Shown here: one piece after another, positions 27,280 through 36,639 of the stretch
Position numbering within the stretch: the first letter of the stretch is position 1
Layout of the letters: the number at the start of each line of letters is the position of its first letter
From: Campylobacter portucalensis
GTDB lineage: Bacteria > Campylobacterota > Campylobacteria > Campylobacterales > Campylobacteraceae
Length of the DNA: 64,000 nucleotides
Assembly: GCF_009690845.1 (NCBI RefSeq)
Contig: NZ_VWSJ01000001.1
Span: 1-64,000, forward strand
Reading direction: 5' to 3'
Notes under the pieces: model-generated
The model's database searches: none
What the model was told of the DNA's origin: nothing
What the model saw: the letters and a program-made list of their open reading frames with translations, nothing else
Position numbers and translations under genes: made by a program

Positions 27280-27888
27280 TTAAATATTTGCAGAAATTTG
27301 ATCATAAAGGTGCATAATTTGAGTCTTGTTTGATATAAGGCTATTTTTATTCGCTATCAAATAAGCTGAGCTATGCATTATAACCTCAGCCACTTTTAAT
27401 CCATTTTGTTTCATCGTAGTGCCAGTTTCTACATTATCAACTATGGCATCTGATAAATTTATTAAAGGTGCTAATTCAATCGAGCCGTAAAGCTTGATAA
27501 TATTGACAGAAATTGCCTTTGATGCAAAATATTCTCTGGTTATGTTTGGCATTTTTGTAGCCACTCTTATGCTTGGTAAATTATAATTTAACTCATCTTC
27601 GCTTTTTATTCCAACACAAACCCTACACTTTCCAATACCTAAATCCAAAAGTCTAAAAACATTAGGCTTTCTCTCTTCTAAAACATCAAGTCCAACAACG
27701 CCCAAATCAGCTCCACCATTTTCTACATATGTTGGTATATCTTGATTTCTTACAGATAAAAATTTAAATCCATTAGAATGCATAATTAATTTTCTATCTT
27801 CAAAAACAAATTTATCATTAAAAATTTTTTCAAAAATTTTTAAAGTATCATCAGCAATCCTGCCCTTAGGAAGTGCTATTGTTATCAT
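27280..27888 (-). CDS. hisG: ATP phosphoribosyltransferase, short form (HisG)
   Basis: First step of histidine synthesis, joining ATP and PRPP. The 202-residue protein is the short HisG form lacking the C-terminal regulatory domain; short HisG normally works with HisZ, which I do not see in the window. It starts MITIALPKGRIADDTL, has GADLGVVGLDVL near residue 65 and the PRPP loop DNVETGTTMKQNGL near 150. The ATG overlaps the coaX stop as ATGA. hisA and hisH lie in another operon at 5820-7139. Confidence 0.94.
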   Translation of the reverse strand: MITIALPKGRIADDTLKIFEKIFNDKFVFEDRKLIMHSNGFKFLSVRNQDIPTYVENGGADLGVVGLDVLEERKPNVFRLLDLGIGKCRVCVGIKSEDELNYNLPSIRVATKMPNITREYFASKAISVNIIKLYGSIELAPLINLSDAIVDNVETGTTMKQNGLKVAEVIMHSSAYLIANKNSLISNKTQIMHLYDQISANI

Positions 27889-28499
27889 AATACCCCTTTT
27901 TGGATTAAGGCTTTTTTCATACCCTTAAAAATCAAATTTTTATCAAAAATTGAATTTTCAAAATATCTAGAAAAAATTTCACCATTACCGCCAGTAAAAT
28001 ATATTTTTTTATTTTTACTTAAATTTTTTATGTTTAAAATTATAGACGTAATTACGCCATAACTCATTGCATTTTGAGTATTCTTAGGAAGACTATCAAG
28101 ATGAATATCAAAATTAAAAGAGAAATTCAAAGCGGGCGAAATATCTCTAAAAGCTTTTAAATAAGCACCTATGCCTGGTAAAATATACCCGCCCTTATGA
28201 ATTTCATCTTCCATAATATCAACTGTAATTGCACTTCCAGCATCAACAACAATACCATTATCTATTCCATAACAACCTGCAATTCTATCGATGCCAAGAC
28301 CTATATATTTGGTTTTAAATTCAAAAAATCCACTTATATCTATAAATTTAGAATTTTGTGGCTTAAATTTAGAATTAACACTTATATAATACGCATTTTG
28401 AGTCGGCTGATAATTTTTTAATTCATCAAAATTTAAGCTAAAAAATTTGCCATCTTCTAAAAATTTAGCACTAAAATTTCCTACATCGCAAAGCAACAT
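27885..28499 (-). CDS. coaX: Type III pantothenate kinase (CoaX)
   Basis: Phosphorylates pantothenate, the first step of coenzyme A synthesis. A 204-residue ASKHA-fold protein: phosphate-1 motif LLCDVGNFSAKF at the start, GLGIDRIAGCYG near residue 67, VVDAGSAITVDIM near 84 (most CoaX have GTA rather than GSA), GGYILPGIGAYLKAF near 102, and YFTGGNGEIFSRYF near 168. The short length is typical of epsilonproteobacteria. It overlaps both neighbours. Pantothenate itself would come from the panC route (50497). Confidence 0.9.
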   Translation of the reverse strand: MLLCDVGNFSAKFLEDGKFFSLNFDELKNYQPTQNAYYISVNSKFKPQNSKFIDISGFFEFKTKYIGLGIDRIAGCYGIDNGIVVDAGSAITVDIMEDEIHKGGYILPGIGAYLKAFRDISPALNFSFNFDIHLDSLPKNTQNAMSYGVITSIILNIKNLSKNKKIYFTGGNGEIFSRYFENSIFDKNLIFKGMKKALIQKGVL

Positions 28500-28801
28500 T
28501 TAAATCCATTTTCCTCCATTAATTTTAGTGCTTTTGAGCAAATTTCACTATTGTAAAAAAATATTTTTTTTCTACTAATTATGTCTAAATCTTTTAAGAT
28601 CATATTACTAAATTCTGCAACTTCTATGCCATTTTTTTGTAAAAACCTACTTTTAGCATCACGAAATACAAGCAATAAGTTATTGCTTTGCATATCTACA
28701 CCAACAATAACCTTATAGCTCTTAGCTCTAGTATAGAGTTTTAAATTTATAGTTTTAGTTTTTTTTAGAAAAATCTTATGTTTTAATAAAATTTCTTCCA
28801 T
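28481..28801 (-). CDS. Conserved hypothetical protein, 106 residues
   Basis: I do not recognise a family. The protein is basic, with no signal peptide or clear membrane segment, and reads as a small alpha/beta domain: KVIVGVDMQSNNLLLVFRDAKS in the middle and KALKLMEENGFKCCFAM at the end, with a CC pair. Its start is one base from the end of the BamB-like lipoprotein gene and its end overlaps coaX by 19 bases, so it is firmly inside the operon and likely a real gene. Confidence 0.7.
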   Translation of the reverse strand: MEEILLKHKIFLKKTKTINLKLYTRAKSYKVIVGVDMQSNNLLLVFRDAKSRFLQKNGIEVAEFSNMILKDLDIISRKKIFFYNSEICSKALKLMEENGFKCCFAM

Positions 28802-29805
28802 TATTTTAGCTCGAAAAATTTATTATCATAATAAAATTTATCAAATCCAATAAAACTTCTTTCGTCTAATTCATCGCTTAATCTATAAATTTGTGTATTT
28901 TTAAAATCTAAATCAATCTTAATTAAATAGCCTGTTTTTTCAAAAATATAAATATAATTATTATAAATTGTCATTGCACTAAAAATTGCAAATTTAAATT
29001 TGTTTTGAAAAATTTCATTTAAATTTAAATCAAAAACCTTAAATATCCCATCTTTTCTTAAAACATAAATTCTATCGCCATGAATTAATATATCTTTTAT
29101 ATTTTCGCTAAGTCTTTTGTTGCCATTTGGTGAGATTAATACCAAATTAGTATTTGTAGCAGCATATATATTTCCTCCTATGTTTTCTAAAAATATAATA
29201 TTATTAAAGAAAAATTCCGTGCTAACAAACACATCTTGAGTAATTGAGTTTTTATTTACTATAACAACCCTGCCATCTAGCGTTGGATATACTATTGTAT
29301 CATATAAAAATAAAGGAGTAGCAACTCTTGAGTCTATAGCATATATATTATCAAATTTTTGAGTTAAAAGAATTTGTTTTGAGTAAATGTCTATCAAAAA
29401 TATAGAGTTATCGGCACTAACAAGAGCCAATAAATTTGACTTTAAGGCAGCACTTACTATTTGTGTTGGAAATTGTTGTGAAAAAATTTCATTAGAATTT
29501 TTATCTCTTATTTTTAAATTTCCATCAAAATTTGAAGATATAATAAATCCATCAAATTTACCTAGAAATTTTTCATTCTTATCAAGTTTTATACCGCTCA
29601 ATAAACCATTTTTTGTTATAATCATACCATTTTTTAGAGTAGCACCACTAATAGTTGCATGAGTGATTTTATTTTCTAAACTACCACCAACTGAAATTTT
29701 ACCTATAATTTCCTCGTCCGCAGGATTAAAATACTCCCTTTTTGTAGAGCAACCAACCAAAAACACAACACCTAAAAATATAAATAAAATTTTAATTTTT
29801 TTCAT
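28801..29805 (-). CDS. Beta-propeller lipoprotein, BamB-like
   Basis: A 334-residue lipoprotein: signal IKILFIFLGVVFLVGC with the lipobox cysteine at residue 19. The rest is a series of blade-like repeats such as LVSADNSIFLIDIYSKQILL, VVYPTLDGRVVIVNK-type, AATNTNLVLISPNG and IYVLRKDGIFKVFDL, typical of a PQQ-like propeller. Together with the upstream YfgM-like gene this mirrors the yfgM-bamB pair of E. coli, suggesting a role in outer membrane protein assembly. Direct family membership cannot be proved by eye. Confidence 0.65.
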   Translation of the reverse strand: MKKIKILFIFLGVVFLVGCSTKREYFNPADEEIIGKISVGGSLENKITHATISGATLKNGMIITKNGLLSGIKLDKNEKFLGKFDGFIISSNFDGNLKIRDKNSNEIFSQQFPTQIVSAALKSNLLALVSADNSIFLIDIYSKQILLTQKFDNIYAIDSRVATPLFLYDTIVYPTLDGRVVIVNKNSITQDVFVSTEFFFNNIIFLENIGGNIYAATNTNLVLISPNGNKRLSENIKDILIHGDRIYVLRKDGIFKVFDLNLNEIFQNKFKFAIFSAMTIYNNYIYIFEKTGYLIKIDLDFKNTQIYRLSDELDERSFIGFDKFYYDNKFFELK

Positions 29806-30370
29806 TTTTTATCCCATTATAATGTTTTAAATTTTTTACTATCTCAAAAAGCTCAGAATTTGAAGGAATTTTTAAAAATTCGTTATTTGCTTGATCGATT
29901 TTACCATCTTTTAATAATTTATAACCATTTAAAAAAGCTCTATAAGATTTCATTATATCGCTACTATCTTCATTAATATAAAATTTCATGATATTAATAA
30001 GATTTTTATCTATATTTTTCATTTGTGAAAGTTCTTTTATTTTTTGAGTATCATTTTTATCTAATGCTAGCCTAAATTCATAAAGAGCATATAAATTTAT
30101 ACTCTTATTTTTTAAATCATCTTTAGCTTTTTGATTATTTGGATTTTCAATGAGTTCGCTATATAGTAAATTTGCACTTTTAAAATTACTATGCTCTATA
30201 TAGTTATTTGTAAAATATCCAAGAACCACAATAACAATCAAAACAGATAAAACAATCAACGGTTTTTTGTATTTTTTTACAAAAAGCTCACTTTTTATAA
30301 TATTTTCCAACAAAGCCTCGTTAGAGTCAATACTTTCTTTTACGCCTTTTAAATCATCTTTTAATGCCAA
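29792..30370 (-). CDS. YfgM-like membrane-anchored TPR protein
   Basis: A 192-residue protein with a cytoplasmic N-terminus of about 30 residues, one transmembrane helix (PLIVLSVLIVIVVLGYF, about 37-53) and a helical periplasmic part with TPR-like repeats (FKSANLLYSELIENPNNQKA and following). This is the YfgM plan, an ancillary partner of the SecYEG translocon. I accept the TTG start at 30370, which has AGGATGA upstream. It is first in an operon with the BamB-like lipoprotein, an unknown gene, coaX and hisG. Confidence 0.65.
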   Translation of the reverse strand: MALKDDLKGVKESIDSNEALLENIIKSELFVKKYKKPLIVLSVLIVIVVLGYFTNNYIEHSNFKSANLLYSELIENPNNQKAKDDLKNKSINLYALYEFRLALDKNDTQKIKELSQMKNIDKNLINIMKFYINEDSSDIMKSYRAFLNGYKLLKDGKIDQANNEFLKIPSNSELFEIVKNLKHYNGIKNEKN

Positions 30371-30399
30371 AAATCATCCTTTTTTAAAAAATTCCCATA

Positions 30400-30405
30400 A
30401 TTGTA
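30400..30405 (-). promoter_or_regulatory. Candidate extended -10 box (TACAAT) for the yfgM-like operon
   Basis: TATGCTACAAT on the minus strand, 30 bases before the TTG start, in the gap divergent to gatC. Confidence 0.4.
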
Positions 30406-30450
30406 GCATAAAATATTTTAAATCACGCCTAAATATAAGTTATTTTGTGT

Positions 30451-30456
30451 TATAAT
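30451..30456 (+). promoter_or_regulatory. Candidate -10 box (TATAAT) for gatC
   Basis: TTTTGTGTTATAAT on the plus strand, 33 bases before the gatC ATG, with an extended TG element upstream. Confidence 0.55.
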
Positions 30457-30488
30457 GTCGAAAATTTTATTTTAGGTTAAGGATTTAC

Positions 30489-30779
30489 ATGCAAATCAGT
30501 GATGAAATTTTAAAAAAGTTAGAGAAATTGAGTGCTTTTAAAATACCAGATGAAAAAAGAGAAGAGATAAAATCTCAATTAGGTGAAATAGTAAATTTTG
30601 TAGAAATTTTAAACGAATTAAATTTGGATAAAAACAGTGCAACTACAAATGTATTTGATAAAAAGACACCATTAAGAGAAGATATACCTTCTCAAAATCG
30701 TGAAGTTATTGATATAATCTTAAAAAACGCTCCAAAGAGTGAAAATGGATTTTTTGTCGTTCCAAAAATTATAGAATAA
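30489..30779 (+). CDS. gatC: Asp-tRNA(Asn)/Glu-tRNA(Gln) amidotransferase subunit C (GatC)
   Basis: Small stabilising subunit of GatCAB, which converts Glu-tRNA(Gln) to Gln-tRNA(Gln) in organisms without a full glutaminyl-tRNA synthetase set. The 96-residue protein has the usual opening ISDEILKKLEKLSAFKI, the central IVNFVEILNELNL helix and the C-terminal PLREDIP ... NAPKSENGFFVVPKIIE tail typical of GatC. gatA and gatB are not adjacent. It begins the plus-strand run gatC-pilT-cvpA-fur-lysS-glyA. Confidence 0.93.
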   Translation: MQISDEILKKLEKLSAFKIPDEKREEIKSQLGEIVNFVEILNELNLDKNSATTNVFDKKTPLREDIPSQNREVIDIILKNAPKSENGFFVVPKIIE

Positions 30780-30790
30780 AGGTAATAACA

Positions 30791-31873
30791 ATGCAAGAAG
30801 AAAGCAAATTAAACATTGACGTTCATGCACTTTTAAAAGTGGTTGTTCAACATAAAGCAAGTGATTTACATTTAGTTTCAAGAAGCGCGCCGCAAGTTAG
30901 AATAGATGGCAAATTAAGACCTTTGCAAATGCAGGCTTTAACAGGAAATGATATACAATATCTTTGTTACGCCATAATAACAGATGCTCAAAAAAGTGAA
31001 CTCGAAGAAAATAAAGAACTAGATTTTGCTTATGAAGTTCCGAATTTAGGGCGTTTTAGAGGGAATTATTACTACACAATGAATGGGGACTTGGCAGCTG
31101 CTTTTCGTATAATTCCTACAACTATTCCATCTATTGATGATTTAAATGGACCAAAAATTTTTAAAAATATAGTAAAAAGAGAAAAAGGACTTATTTTAGT
31201 AACAGGACCAACAGGAAGTGGAAAATCAACCACATTAGCATCTTTGTTAAATGAAATTAACGAAAATGAAAGAAAACACATTATTACAGTCGAAGATCCT
31301 GTTGAATTCGTACATACCAATAAAAAAGCACTTTTTTCGCATAGAAATGTAGGAACCGATACTCATTCTTATGCAAATGCTCTAAAATATGCACTTCGTG
31401 AAGATCCAGATATTATACTCGTTGGAGAGCTTAGAGATAGAGAAACGATTTCTATCGCAATTACAGCAGCAGAAACTGGGCACTTAGTTTTTGGAACGCT
31501 TCATACAAACTCAGCTATGCAAACAATTAGCCGTATTATTGATAGTTTTGATGGAGGGGAACAAACTCAAATAAGAAATATGCTATCAGTTTCCTTAACT
31601 GCAATAATTTCACAATCACTTTTGCCAAAAATAGGCGGAGGAAGGGTTGCTATACATGAAATTTTAATCAACAATAGTGCTATTGCAAATTTAATTAGAG
31701 AAGATAAAAATCATCAAATTTACTCTCAAATGCAGTTAAATCAGCAACAAACAGGTATGCAAACACAAACGCAAACCTTAATCAAGTACATACAAGCAAG
31801 ACAAATAACAAAAGATGATGCACTTAGATATTCAACAAATTTACAAGAATTAATTAGAGCAGTTGGCGAATAA
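30791..31873 (+). CDS. pilT: PilT-type retraction ATPase
   Basis: A 360-residue AAA+ motor of the type IV pilus/type II secretion superfamily. The PAS-like N-domain holds SDLHL and RIDGKLRPL; Walker A GPTGSGKST begins at residue 139; the Asp box reads IITVEDPVEF, Walker B region ILVGELRDRETI, and HTNSAMQTISRIID the His box. AIANLIRED near residue 297 corresponds to the PilT AIRNLIRE signature. The C-terminal part is unusually Gln-rich (QMQLNQQQTGMQTQTQ). A paralogue is at 62120. No pilin or assembly gene is in the window. Confidence 0.9.
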   Translation: MQEESKLNIDVHALLKVVVQHKASDLHLVSRSAPQVRIDGKLRPLQMQALTGNDIQYLCYAIITDAQKSELEENKELDFAYEVPNLGRFRGNYYYTMNGDLAAAFRIIPTTIPSIDDLNGPKIFKNIVKREKGLILVTGPTGSGKSTTLASLLNEINENERKHIITVEDPVEFVHTNKKALFSHRNVGTDTHSYANALKYALREDPDIILVGELRDRETISIAITAAETGHLVFGTLHTNSAMQTISRIIDSFDGGEQTQIRNMLSVSLTAIISQSLLPKIGGGRVAIHEILINNSAIANLIREDKNHQIYSQMQLNQQQTGMQTQTQTLIKYIQARQITKDDALRYSTNLQELIRAVGE

Positions 31874-32511
31874 TGAGTGCTGGAAATTGGTTTGATGCTA
31901 TAATTTTATTTTTAGTCTTAGTTTTTGCTTTAAAAGGTTTAAAAAGCGGAGTTATAAGAGAAATTTTTGGCATAATAGGAATGATAGGCGGTTTTTTAAT
32001 TGCTTTAAAATTTAAAAATGAAGTTGGTGCTTGGATAAATTTAAATATATATGATATTAAAAAATTAGGAATTTTAGAAGGTAATGGCACTGAAATTTTG
32101 ATAGGTTTTATAGCAACTATGTTTGGGATATGGATTATAGCTTTAATTATGGGGGAAATATTATCAAAACTATTAGGGCTTAGTGGTCTTGGATTTTTAG
32201 ATAAAATAGGCGGATTTGCATTTGGTGGTGCTAAAGTTTTTTTAATATTTTCAATTCTAGCTACTTTTATACACTCATCCACAAGGTTAAATATGCAAGC
32301 TCAAAAATTTTTCTCTACAAGCTTAATATATGAATATCTAATAAATACAGGAGCATACCTGATGGGGATAAAAACAGCTAATATCCAACAACAAATTAAA
32401 AACTTAGAAAACAATAAAACAGATACAGAAGAAACGATTCGAAATTTAAACACAGAAGATAGAAATATTTCAATCATGCAAGGAGAAATAAATGAAACGA
32501 CAATCAATTGA
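31873..32511 (+). CDS. cvpA: CvpA family membrane protein
   Basis: A 212-residue protein with four hydrophobic helices in the first 140 residues, opening [28 protein letters not shown], the CvpA family signature, followed by a charged cytoplasmic tail. CvpA proteins are implicated in colicin V export and envelope stress; the exact role is unclear. It overlaps the pilT stop by one base and the fur start by 20 bases, an arrangement shared with C. jejuni. Confidence 0.88.
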   Translation: MSAGNWFDAIILFLVLVFALKGLKSGVIREIFGIIGMIGGFLIALKFKNEVGAWINLNIYDIKKLGILEGNGTEILIGFIATMFGIWIIALIMGEILSKLLGLSGLGFLDKIGGFAFGGAKVFLIFSILATFIHSSTRLNMQAQKFFSTSLIYEYLINTGAYLMGIKTANIQQQIKNLENNKTDTEETIRNLNTEDRNISIMQGEINETTIN

Positions 32512-32965
32512 AAATTTAGAATTTGATGTACTTTTGGACGAATTTAAAAAAATTCTTAAAGATGGCGGACTTAAATACACTCAACAAAGAGAAGCCCTTT
32601 TAAGAACTCTATATAATAGCAATTGCCATTATACGCCTGAAAATTTATATTTAAAAATCAAAGAAAATTACCCTGAATTAAATGTAGGAATAGCAACAGT
32701 ATATAGAACTCTAAATTTATTAGAAGATTCTGGAATGGCAACTTCAATATCTTTTGGTGCACAAGGTAAAAAATTTGAACTTGCAATCAAACCTCATCAC
32801 GATCATTTAATTTGCAAAAACTGCGGAAAAATTGTAGAATTTCATGATCCAACTATAGAAAAAAAGCAGCTATCTATAGCAAAAGAAAATGGATTTATTT
32901 TAACAGGGCATTTAATGCAACTTTATGGAGTTTGTTCTGATTGTCGTAAAAAAGGAGCTAATTAA
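32492..32965 (+). CDS. fur: Ferric uptake regulator (Fur)
   Basis: Iron-responsive DNA-binding repressor of 157 residues. The N-terminal winged helix includes [17 protein letters not shown] and [17 protein letters not shown]. The dimerisation domain has the metal-binding [18 protein letters not shown] and a second CSDCRKK pair, giving the two CxxC structural zinc motifs. The N-terminal extension before the winged helix is as in C. jejuni Fur. The gene has no obvious promoter of its own here, so it is likely read from upstream genes. Confidence 0.96.
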   Translation: MKRQSIENLEFDVLLDEFKKILKDGGLKYTQQREALLRTLYNSNCHYTPENLYLKIKENYPELNVGIATVYRTLNLLEDSGMATSISFGAQGKKFELAIKPHHDHLICKNCGKIVEFHDPTIEKKQLSIAKENGFILTGHLMQLYGVCSDCRKKGAN

Positions 32966-34480
32966 GTGATATTTGATAATCAACTAGAAATTCAAAGAAT
33001 TGAAAAAGCAGATGAGCTTAGAAATTTAGGGATCAATCCATACCCTCATTTTTTAAAAAAAGATATGAGTATAAAAGAATTTAGGGATAAATTTGAAGAT
33101 ATAAAAAACAGCGAAATTAAAAAGTCAGATGAAGAAGTTATGATTGCAGGTAGGCTTATGCTAAAAAGAGTTGCTGGAAAATCAACTTTTGGAAATATTG
33201 AAGATGAAAGTGGCAATATCCAAATTTACTACTCAAGAGATAGTATAGGCGAAGAAAACTATACAAATTTTAAAAAGAATTTAGAAGTTGGCGATATTGT
33301 TTTAGTTAAAGGATATGCTTTTATAACTAAAACTGGAGAATTTTCTATCCACGTTTCTAAAATCACTTTAGCCACAAAATCCATATCTCCTCTGCCTGAA
33401 AAGTTTCACGGACTTACTGATAAAGAGATAAGATACCGCCAAAGATATCTTGATATGATAATGGATAAAAATGTTAGAGATGATTTTAAAAAACGCTCAA
33501 TCATTATTTCAGAAATTAGAAATTTTTTTGAAGAGAGAGGGTTTTTAGAGGTTGAAACACCTATGATGCATCCAATACCTGGCGGTGCAAATGCAAAACC
33601 ATTTATAACTCATCACAACGCTTTAAATGTTGATAGATATTTAAGAATCGCCCCTGAACTCTACCTAAAAAGGCTTATAGTTGGCGGTATGGAGGCTATT
33701 TTTGAAATAAATAGAAACTTTAGAAATGAAGGGATGGACTTAACTCATAATCCTGAATTTACCTCTATTGAGTTTTACTGGGCGTGGCATGACTATAATG
33801 ACGCCATGGATTTAACCGAAGAGCTTTTTAAAGTTCTTTTAGAAAAATTAAATTTACCTAAAATTTTAACTTATGGTGAAAACGAAATTGACTTTTCAAA
33901 ACCATTTACTAAAATTAAATATAAAGACGCTTTAATAAAAATTGGCAATATTGATGAAAAAATTATAAATGATAAAAATAAAATTTTAGAGAAATTAAAA
34001 AATGACGGATTTGAAGCAAATCAAAATTTAGACTTAGGGCATCTGCAAGCTGAACTTTTTGATAATTATGTTGAATCTAAATTAATAAATCCAACTTTTA
34101 TAGTTGATTTTCCACTTTCAATAAGCCCCTTATCAAGAAAAAGCGATGAACATCCTAATATCGCCGAAAGATTTGAACTTTTTATAGCAGGAAAAGAGTT
34201 AGCAAATGCTTTTAATGAGCTAAATGATCCACTTGATCAATATGAAAGATTTAAAAACCAAATTGATGCAAAAAATGCAGGAAATGACGAAGCACATGAA
34301 ATGGATGAAGATTTTATAAAAGCTCTAGGTTATGCTATGCCACCAACTGTAGGCTGGGGGCTTGGAATTGATAGACTTGTAATGCTTTTATTAGATAAAG
34401 AATCAATCAAAGATGTTATTTTATTTCCAGCTATGAAGCCTATAAAAAATTTAGAACAAGATAAAGACAAGGAGAAATAA
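32966..34480 (+). CDS. lysS: Lysyl-tRNA synthetase, class II (LysS)
   Basis: Charges tRNA(Lys). The 504-residue protein starts with GTG directly after the fur stop, with AAAGGAG eight bases upstream. An N-terminal OB-fold anticodon-binding domain (about 55-150) precedes class II motif 1 ([20 protein letters not shown] near 193), motif 2 ([20 protein letters not shown] near 250) and motif 3 ([13 protein letters not shown] near 470). Length is typical. The stop overlaps the glyA ATG by one base. Confidence 0.96.
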   Translation: MIFDNQLEIQRIEKADELRNLGINPYPHFLKKDMSIKEFRDKFEDIKNSEIKKSDEEVMIAGRLMLKRVAGKSTFGNIEDESGNIQIYYSRDSIGEENYTNFKKNLEVGDIVLVKGYAFITKTGEFSIHVSKITLATKSISPLPEKFHGLTDKEIRYRQRYLDMIMDKNVRDDFKKRSIIISEIRNFFEERGFLEVETPMMHPIPGGANAKPFITHHNALNVDRYLRIAPELYLKRLIVGGMEAIFEINRNFRNEGMDLTHNPEFTSIEFYWAWHDYNDAMDLTEELFKVLLEKLNLPKILTYGENEIDFSKPFTKIKYKDALIKIGNIDEKIINDKNKILEKLKNDGFEANQNLDLGHLQAELFDNYVESKLINPTFIVDFPLSISPLSRKSDEHPNIAERFELFIAGKELANAFNELNDPLDQYERFKNQIDAKNAGNDEAHEMDEDFIKALGYAMPPTVGWGLGIDRLVMLLLDKESIKDVILFPAMKPIKNLEQDKDKEK

Positions 34481-35724
34481 TGAGTTTAGAAAATTTTGAT
34501 AAAGAGATATTTGATCTTACAAATAAAGAGTTAAAAAGACAGTGTGATTATTTAGAGATGATTGCGAGTGAAAATTTCACATATCCTGAAGTTATGGAAG
34601 TTATGGGATCAATCCTTACAAATAAATATGCAGAAGGTTACCCAAATAAAAGATATTATGGAGGATGTGAGTTTGTAGATGAGATAGAGCAAATCGCAAT
34701 TAATAGGTGCAAAAAACTTTTTTCTTGTGAATTTGCAAATGTTCAGCCAAATTCAGGCTCTCAAGCAAATCAAGGTGTTTATGGAGCACTATTAAAACCA
34801 GGTGATAAAATTTTAGGTATGGATTTAAGTCATGGAGGGCACTTAACTCATGGTGCAAAGGTTTCAAGTAGTGGAAAATACTATGAAAGCTTTTTTTATG
34901 GAGTTGAGTTAGATGGCAGGATTAACTATGATAAAGTTTATGAAATAGCTCAAATTGTAAAGCCAAAGATGATAATTTGTGGAGCAAGTGCATATACAAG
35001 AGAGATTGATTTTGCTAAATTTAGAGAAATTGCTGATTCAGTGAAAGCTTATCTTTTTGCTGATGTGGCTCATATAGCAGGTCTTGTTGTAGCAGACGAA
35101 CACAATAGCCCTTTTCCACATTGCCATATAGTTAGCTCAACCACTCATAAAACACTTCGTGGCCCAAGAGGTGGTATTATTATGACAAATGATGAAGATA
35201 TCGCTAAAAAAATAAACTCAAGCATCTTTCCAGGCATTCAAGGCGGTCCATTGATGCATGTAATTGCAGCAAAAGCAGTTGGATTTAAATATAATCTATC
35301 GCCTGAATGGAAAATTTATGCAAAACAAGTTAAAGCAAACGCTAAAAAATTAGGTGAAATTTTAATGAGTAGAAATTTTGACTTAGTAAGTGGCGGAACG
35401 GACAACCACCTTGTTTTACTAAATTTATTAAATAAAGACTATAGTGGCAAAGATGCAAGTAATGCTTTAGAAAATGCTGGAATTACAACAAATAAAAACA
35501 CAGTTCCTGGCGAAATCAGAAGTCCATTTATAACAAGTGGAGTTAGGATAGGAAGCCCAGCTTTAACAGCTAGAGGGATGAAAGAAGCTGAATTTGAGTT
35601 TATAGCAAATAAAATAGCTGATGTGCTTGATGATATAAATAATACCTCGCTCCAAGAAAAAGTTAAAGATGAGGTTAAAAATTTAGCTAGTAAATTTATA
35701 ATCTATAATCAAGCTATGTATTAA
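34480..35724 (+). CDS. glyA: Serine hydroxymethyltransferase (GlyA)
   Basis: PLP enzyme converting serine and tetrahydrofolate to glycine and methylene-THF. The 414-residue protein has [14 protein letters not shown] near residue 25, [15 protein letters not shown] near 90, and the PLP lysine in [16 protein letters not shown] near 224. [14 protein letters not shown] follows near the C-terminus. It overlaps lysS by one base and precedes the SPOR-domain gene by 15 bases. Confidence 0.97.
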   Translation: MSLENFDKEIFDLTNKELKRQCDYLEMIASENFTYPEVMEVMGSILTNKYAEGYPNKRYYGGCEFVDEIEQIAINRCKKLFSCEFANVQPNSGSQANQGVYGALLKPGDKILGMDLSHGGHLTHGAKVSSSGKYYESFFYGVELDGRINYDKVYEIAQIVKPKMIICGASAYTREIDFAKFREIADSVKAYLFADVAHIAGLVVADEHNSPFPHCHIVSSTTHKTLRGPRGGIIMTNDEDIAKKINSSIFPGIQGGPLMHVIAAKAVGFKYNLSPEWKIYAKQVKANAKKLGEILMSRNFDLVSGGTDNHLVLLNLLNKDYSGKDASNALENAGITTNKNTVPGEIRSPFITSGVRIGSPALTARGMKEAEFEFIANKIADVLDDINNTSLQEKVKDEVKNLASKFIIYNQAMY

Positions 35725-35739
35725 TTTAGGAGTTTTTAT

Positions 35740-36639
35740 ATGAGTGATAATAAATTTAATATAGACGATAGTATTTTATTAGATCCAAACTCAGAAAGAA
35801 CGAGCAATATTAAAAAAATTTTAACTGGTATTGCTATTTTAGTGGTTTTGTTTTTGATTGTGCTTATTCTTATGAAATTTATAAATGATAGCGAACCTAT
35901 ACAAAATGAACCCCTTGTTATGCCTAGTGAAGAAATTATTTTTAAACCAAAAAATGAAGAAAAAGAAGAAGTCGCTGAATTTAAAAAAACAGATAGCATA
36001 AAACCAATAGAGCAACAAACGCCAAACACTCCTCAGTCAAGCGAGTCAGCAAAAATAGAAGTCATCCAACAAGAGCCTAGACAATTTATAGAAATAGTAA
36101 AAAATAATACAAAAATCGATAACGAAAAGCAAGAAGTAAAAAACGAAATTTTAACCACAAAAAACACCCTAAAGCCAAAACAAGAAAATGCCCCAAAATT
36201 TAAATCAAAGCCTCAGCCAAAACCAGAAAAACAAAAAAACATACAACAACCAAAAAAACAATCAGTAAATAAAATTCAAGAAGAATCAAAAAAACAATCA
36301 GTAAATAAAATTCAAGAAGAATCAAAAAAACAATCAGTAAATAAAATTCAAGAAGAATCAAAAAAACAAATAGTCAAAAAAAATAGTTTCTCTAATGAAA
36401 ATTTACCAAAAGGAAACTATATCCAAGTTTTAGCTACTAGTGATTTTAATCCAAATGGAGATTATGCTAAAAAAATTGTTACAAAAGGTTATGATTATAA
36501 AATTTATAAAACTATAGTAAATAATAAAGAATTTACTAAAATTTTAATCGGTCCATTTGATGAATCAAGTCTTGAAAGAGAAATAGCTAAAATTCGTGCC
36601 ACATTAAATAAAGATGCTTTTGTCTATAGGATAAAATGA
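35740..36639 (+). CDS. SPOR-domain membrane protein with a 12-residue tandem repeat
   Basis: A 299-residue protein: short cytoplasmic N-terminus, one transmembrane helix (ILTGIAILVVLFLIVLILMKF, written here as residues about 28-48), a long Lys/Gln/Glu/Pro-rich linker (about 55-220), and a C-terminal SPOR domain (about 225-299, NYIQVLATSDF ... KILIGPF) that binds denuded peptidoglycan at the division site. The linker has three perfect copies of KKQSVNKIQEES. FtsN-like or DedD-like role in division is plausible. The stop overlaps aroE by four bases (ATGA). Confidence 0.85.
   Translation: MSDNKFNIDDSILLDPNSERTSNIKKILTGIAILVVLFLIVLILMKFINDSEPIQNEPLVMPSEEIIFKPKNEEKEEVAEFKKTDSIKPIEQQTPNTPQSSESAKIEVIQQEPRQFIEIVKNNTKIDNEKQEVKNEILTTKNTLKPKQENAPKFKSKPQPKPEKQKNIQQPKKQSVNKIQEESKKQSVNKIQEESKKQSVNKIQEESKKQIVKKNSFSNENLPKGNYIQVLATSDFNPNGDYAKKIVTKGYDYKIYKTIVNNKEFTKILIGPFDESSLEREIAKIRATLNKDAFVYRIK
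36254..36366 (+). repeat. 36-base tandem repeat, three copies, in the SPOR-protein linker
   Basis: Three in-frame perfect copies of a 36-base unit encoding KKQSVNKIQEES, followed by a partial fourth (KKQIVKK). Copy changes would keep the frame and alter linker length, so strains may differ. Confidence 0.9.

Noticed and set aside
31854-32282. A 142-codon frame antisense to cvpA
   Set aside because: Low-complexity Pro/Ile/Lys composition typical of the complement of a hydrophobic gene; no ribosome-binding site, and cvpA on the other strand is a clear family member.
36254-36366. The triplicate as a CRISPR-like array
   Set aside because: Copies are contiguous without spacers, in frame, and code for a protein linker.
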